From a virus: a stretch of DNA of 22,697 nucleotides. A program made the position numbers and the translations under genes. This document shows, piece after piece, positions 19,673 through 22,697 of the stretch (position 1 is its first letter; each line of letters begins with the position of its first letter). A model generated the notes under the pieces. It ran no database searches. It was not told the DNA's origin and saw only the letters and a list, made by a program, of their open reading frames with translations. The stretch lies in the IMG/VR virus record IMGVR_UViG_3300025138_000400, positions 1 to 22,697 of that record, one strand, 5' to 3'.

Positions 19673-20482
19673 ATGTCTCTTATAGCTGGTTGGGGACGAG
19701 GAACATGGGGAGAGGGTGCGTGGAGTACCCCTCTTACTGTTTCTGTTACTGGCGTTGCTGCAACAGCATCATTGGGGACAGCCGTACCTGATACGGGAAT
19801 AACAGTTCCTGTAACTGGCGTTTTGGGTACAGGATTTTTGAGTGGTCACAGCGCGACCACCATATCTCTGGCTGTTACGGTTGTTAATGTTGGTGGTGCA
19901 AATAAATACTTTATAGATGGAGTTCAACAACCCACTTTAGAGTTATTTGAAGGAAATACATATAGGTTTGATCAATCTGATAGCAGTAACAGCGGTCACC
20001 CTCTAAGGTTAAGCGAAACGTCAAATGGCACACATGGAGGTGGGTCTGCATATACAACAGGAGTAACTACAAACGGGACTCCGGGAAGTAGCGGAGCTTA
20101 TACACAGATAACTGTAGCCGTGCCTACTCCCACTTTATACTACTATTGCAGTGTTCACAGTGCGATGGGTGGTCAGGCAAATACTCCGGCGATTACCAGC
20201 TTTGGTCTAACTGTTGGGGGTGTTTCTGCTACTGGCTCTATAGGCAACGTGGTTATAGGTATAAACACTGCCTTCTCTGTTTCTGGGGTGTCTGCTACAA
20301 CTACTCTTGGAACTGGAACATTTGCCCCGCAAGCGTCTATAGGGGTTTTCCCTACAGGTGTTTTAGCGACAGGGTCAGTAGGAGAAGAAATTCTATGGGA
20401 AGTAATTTCTCCTTCTCAAACGCCTTTGTGGTCTACAATCACGGCCTCACAAACACCAAATTGGACAGATATAGCGGCATAA
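19673..20482 (+). CDS. virion protein with cupredoxin-like domain and VTGV repeats
   Basis: A 269-residue protein with GAGGT upstream. The ends carry repeated strands of the form VTGV-x-AT-x-SLG at about residues 25-35, 46-55, 181-190, 202-212 and 227-236. Between them residues 75-170 form a cupredoxin-like domain: FIDGVQQPTLELFEGNTYRF, SGHPLRLS with H109, a Gly-rich region, TQITVAVPTPTLYYYCSVH with C159 and H162, and M165 in SAMGGQ. H109, C159, H162 and M165 match the ligand order of type 1 copper sites, although the Met spacing is short. The C-terminus has repeated PSQTPLW / ASQTPNW. Likely tail or fibre; copper binding is not shown. Confidence 0.72.
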   Translation: MSLIAGWGRGTWGEGAWSTPLTVSVTGVAATASLGTAVPDTGITVPVTGVLGTGFLSGHSATTISLAVTVVNVGGANKYFIDGVQQPTLELFEGNTYRFDQSDSSNSGHPLRLSETSNGTHGGGSAYTTGVTTNGTPGSSGAYTQITVAVPTPTLYYYCSVHSAMGGQANTPAITSFGLTVGGVSATGSIGNVVIGINTAFSVSGVSATTTLGTGTFAPQASIGVFPTGVLATGSVGEEILWEVISPSQTPLWSTITASQTPNWTDIAA

Positions 20483-20492
20483 GGACAGAAAA

Positions 20493-21731
20493 ATGGCAAG
20501 CACCTATGTAAATGATCTAAGACTTAATGAGCTAGGTACTGGCGATGGTTCTGGTACTTGGGGAACAACCACCAATACAAACCTTGAGCTTATAGCCGAA
20601 GGTCTTAGTTATGGCACAGAAGGCATAACAACTAACGCTGACACTCATACTTCAACAGTCGCCGATGGATCAACAGATCCTGCTCGGTCTATGTATATTG
20701 AGTATACAGGAACATTAGACTCTGCTTGTACGATTACTATCGCCCCAAACACATTGAGTCGAGTTCACTTTATTGAAAACGGTACTTCTGGATCACAAAA
20801 CATAATAATAAAGCAAGGCTCTGGTGCAACAGTAACAATTCCTCCCGGAGACACTAAAGCTGTTTACCTAGATGGCGCAGGATCTACCGCAAAAGTTGTT
20901 GATGCTTTTGCTTCTTTAAATGTAATAGATTTAAAGGTTCAAGACGATTTAGTTTTAAGTTCAGACAGTTCCGTAATTACTATGGGTGCTGACGCAGATG
21001 TATCAATAACTCACGATGGCACAACCGGAGTGACTATTGCGGCAACTCCTATATCTATAGATTCAACTGGAGAGTTACATTTAAACTCCACAACCGGAGA
21101 CATTAAACTTCAAGATGGTGGTGTTGATCAAATTACTTTTGATTTAGACGGAACTTCTGGCGAAGTTATAATGAAGCCAGCCGTTAACTCTGATGATTTG
21201 GTCATATCCCAATTTGATGGCACCGAAGTTGTTCGTATTGAGGATGACGCAAGTTTAGGTCTTGTTGGAAACAAGTTAAACATTGCTAACTCTTCCAGTG
21301 ATGTAGTTATAAAGCCTTTAACGGATGCCAAAGATATAATATTCCAGCAGTTTGATGGCACTGCGGTTATGACGGTTCAAGATAACATATCACTGTCTAT
21401 AGATAACGACATTACAGTAGCTGGTAGGGCGTCTGGTCATGTGACAACAGACAATGATGGCAGCTTTGATTTGGCTGTGGGCAACGATTTTAAGTGTACT
21501 ACCGCAGGAGGTCTAACGCTGACCTTTACTAACCCAGCGGCAGGGCAGTCGGGCAATATTATGTTCATCAACGGCAGCAATCACACTATTGCGGCCCATG
21601 CAAGCGTAGCCATAAACGCTGATGTGCTTACAGCAATCTCAGCCACTGGAACATATCACTTGGCTTACTATTGTTCAGCGGCATCTGGCAACAACACTAT
21701 TCTAGTCAGCGGTTCAGCCATTTTAACGTAG
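20493..21731 (+). CDS. tail fibre / spike-like structural protein with internal repeats
   Basis: A 412-residue protein. The N-terminus (LRLNELGTGDGSGTWGTTTN, TNLELIAEGLSYGTE) is a virion-attachment type segment I know from many phage fibres. A beta-rich shaft follows: RSMYIEYTGTLDSACTITI, then runs of short strands (DDLVLSSDSSVITMGADADV, GTTGVTIAATPISIDSTGEL). Residues 228-256 and 274-302 are repeats of the type KPxxxxxDxxxxQFDGTxVxxxxDxxSL. The C-terminal domain ends with AATGTYHLAYYCSAASGN-like strands. It presumably trimerises as a fibre or spike, ahead of the LamG-like gene at 21741. Confidence 0.8.
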   Translation: MASTYVNDLRLNELGTGDGSGTWGTTTNTNLELIAEGLSYGTEGITTNADTHTSTVADGSTDPARSMYIEYTGTLDSACTITIAPNTLSRVHFIENGTSGSQNIIIKQGSGATVTIPPGDTKAVYLDGAGSTAKVVDAFASLNVIDLKVQDDLVLSSDSSVITMGADADVSITHDGTTGVTIAATPISIDSTGELHLNSTTGDIKLQDGGVDQITFDLDGTSGEVIMKPAVNSDDLVISQFDGTEVVRIEDDASLGLVGNKLNIANSSSDVVIKPLTDAKDIIFQQFDGTAVMTVQDNISLSIDNDITVAGRASGHVTTDNDGSFDLAVGNDFKCTTAGGLTLTFTNPAAGQSGNIMFINGSNHTIAAHASVAINADVLTAISATGTYHLAYYCSAASGNNTILVSGSAILT

Positions 21732-21740
21732 GATTTTAGT

Positions 21741-22697
21741 ATGTCTTTAATCAAATCAGTTGGTGCTGGGGAACAGTCAACAGGCTTTTACAGTCTACTG
21801 CTTGACCAGTCGTTGAAGTTTAATGATGCGGATAGTCCTTACTTACATCGAACCCCTGCAAGTCAGGGAAGCCTCACAACTTTTACCTTTAGCTTCTGGT
21901 ATAAGCGTTCAAAACTAGGTACATACCAAGAAGTTTTGCATGTATACCCGGGGTCTGGTGAGCGTTCACAAATTCTTTTTATGAATAATGATACTCTTAA
22001 AGTAGAGCTTGAAGCAGGGAACACTAATCAATTTTTAACCAACATGCTGTTTAGAGATACGTCAGCTTGGTATCATGTGGTCGTAACTTTTGACAGCACA
22101 AATGGAACTCAAGCAAACAGAGTTAAAATCTATGTAAATGGGGTTGACCAATCTGGTACTGGTGGCGGGGGTTTTTCTACGGCAAACTACCCTAGTCAAA
22201 ATGCAACAAGTGGTTTTAACACAACAAGCCAGCATGAGATTTCAACCTATGATGGGTCAGACTATCACCTAGATGGCTATCTAGCCGAAGTAAACTTTAT
22301 TGACGGAACAGCCCTGACTGCCGCCAGTTTTGGCGAGACTAGAAACAACATCTGGACGCCCAAGGACACATCGGGCCTGACATTTGGGACCAATGGTTTT
22401 CACCTGACATTCAAGGATGATGTTGTTTCTGAGGGGTTCAATACTGTTACCTACACTGGCACAGGTGCGGATAATTCTATATCGGGGATAGGTTTCAGTC
22501 CTGATTTCGTATGGATTAAAAGCAGGACAACGACTGCTGACCACATGCTTTTTGATACACCTCGTGGTGCGTTAAAAATCTTAAAATCAAACAGCACTGC
22601 CGCAGAAATAACAAGCAACTCAGAAAATTTAAAAAGTTTTGATGGGGATGGCTTTACCTATGGAAGTGAAGGGTCAGGTGGAGCATCAGGTGTTCCT
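21741..22697 (+). CDS. LamG-like receptor-binding/fibre protein (partial, runs off right edge)
   Basis: An open frame from ATG 21741 to the end of the window: 319 residues with no stop. The N-terminus (SLIKSVGAGEQSTGFYSLLL) leads to a LamG/concanavalin-like jelly roll at about residues 22-200: SLKFNDADSPYLHRTP, TFTFSFWYKRSKLGTYQEVL, SAWYHVVVTFDSTNGTQANR, VKIYVNGVDQSG and DGYLAEVNFIDGTALTAASF. A second unit follows (NTVTYTGTGADNSISGIGFS, PDFVWIKSRTTTADHMLFDT, PRGALK), of a kind I recall downstream of LamG in marine phage fibres. LamG-type domains bind glycans, so host-surface recognition is the likely role. The rest lies outside the window. Confidence 0.82.
   Translation, partial: MSLIKSVGAGEQSTGFYSLLLDQSLKFNDADSPYLHRTPASQGSLTTFTFSFWYKRSKLGTYQEVLHVYPGSGERSQILFMNNDTLKVELEAGNTNQFLTNMLFRDTSAWYHVVVTFDSTNGTQANRVKIYVNGVDQSGTGGGGFSTANYPSQNATSGFNTTSQHEISTYDGSDYHLDGYLAEVNFIDGTALTAASFGETRNNIWTPKDTSGLTFGTNGFHLTFKDDVVSEGFNTVTYTGTGADNSISGIGFSPDFVWIKSRTTTADHMLFDTPRGALKILKSNSTAAEITSNSENLKSFDGDGFTYGSEGSGGASGVP

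Overview
This window is a stretch of a tailed double-stranded DNA phage genome (Caudoviricetes), most likely a marine, short-tailed (podovirus-like) phage. It carries the packaging and virion-building module: large terminase, portal, a GroES-like co-chaperonin, scaffold, decoration protein, HK97-fold-like major capsid protein, two head-tail adaptor-type proteins and a run of tail or fibre proteins. Many of the small proteins have the look of families I remember from uncultured marine phage contigs and from phages of SAR116/SAR11-type hosts. That placement is from memory and could not be checked here. No integrase, repressor, tRNA, CRISPR array, insertion sequence, replication gene or recognisable lysis gene is visible, and no sheath or tape-measure gene.

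Layout. A gene on the minus strand runs off the left edge (1-511). It is separated from everything else by an AT-only palindromic divergent promoter region (529-592). All remaining genes read rightwards. 600-1400 holds three small genes, with a GC-rich, strongly structured RNA between the first two. 1370-5508 is packaging: terminase, a small overlapping gene, portal. 5495-9094 is capsid assembly: small gene, co-chaperonin, scaffold, small conserved gene, decoration protein, capsid protein. The capsid gene ends at a textbook intrinsic terminator that is followed at once by an extended -10 promoter. A second terminator lies after the next gene, so the virion genes are transcriptionally punctuated.

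9217-13145 is an accessory structural region: two virion proteins, then a densely overlapping chain of small, extremely Lys/Arg-rich proteins. Three consecutive ones end in the same short peptide (DGIA-x-RG-K/R-T), although its codons have diverged. An HNN-type nuclease-like protein and a zinc-ribbon protein are embedded in the chain. The chain runs by start/stop overlap into a Rieske-oxygenase homologue (13145-14230) that has kept the mononuclear iron ligands of the catalytic domain but lost the four ligands of the Rieske cluster.

14230-22697 is connector and tail: a small exported-looking protein, a membrane-anchored coiled coil, two adaptor-type proteins flanking a basic LysM protein, a Rossmann-like enzyme of unknown role, and structural proteins. 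One of these carries a cupredoxin-like domain with a possible copper site. The window ends inside a LamG-like fibre or spike gene. The most interesting items are the cluster-less oxygenase, the shared GG-x-KKR / DGIA short motifs in the basic proteins, the structured RNA at 868-948 that could mask a ribosome binding site, and the cupredoxin-like domain in a virion protein.
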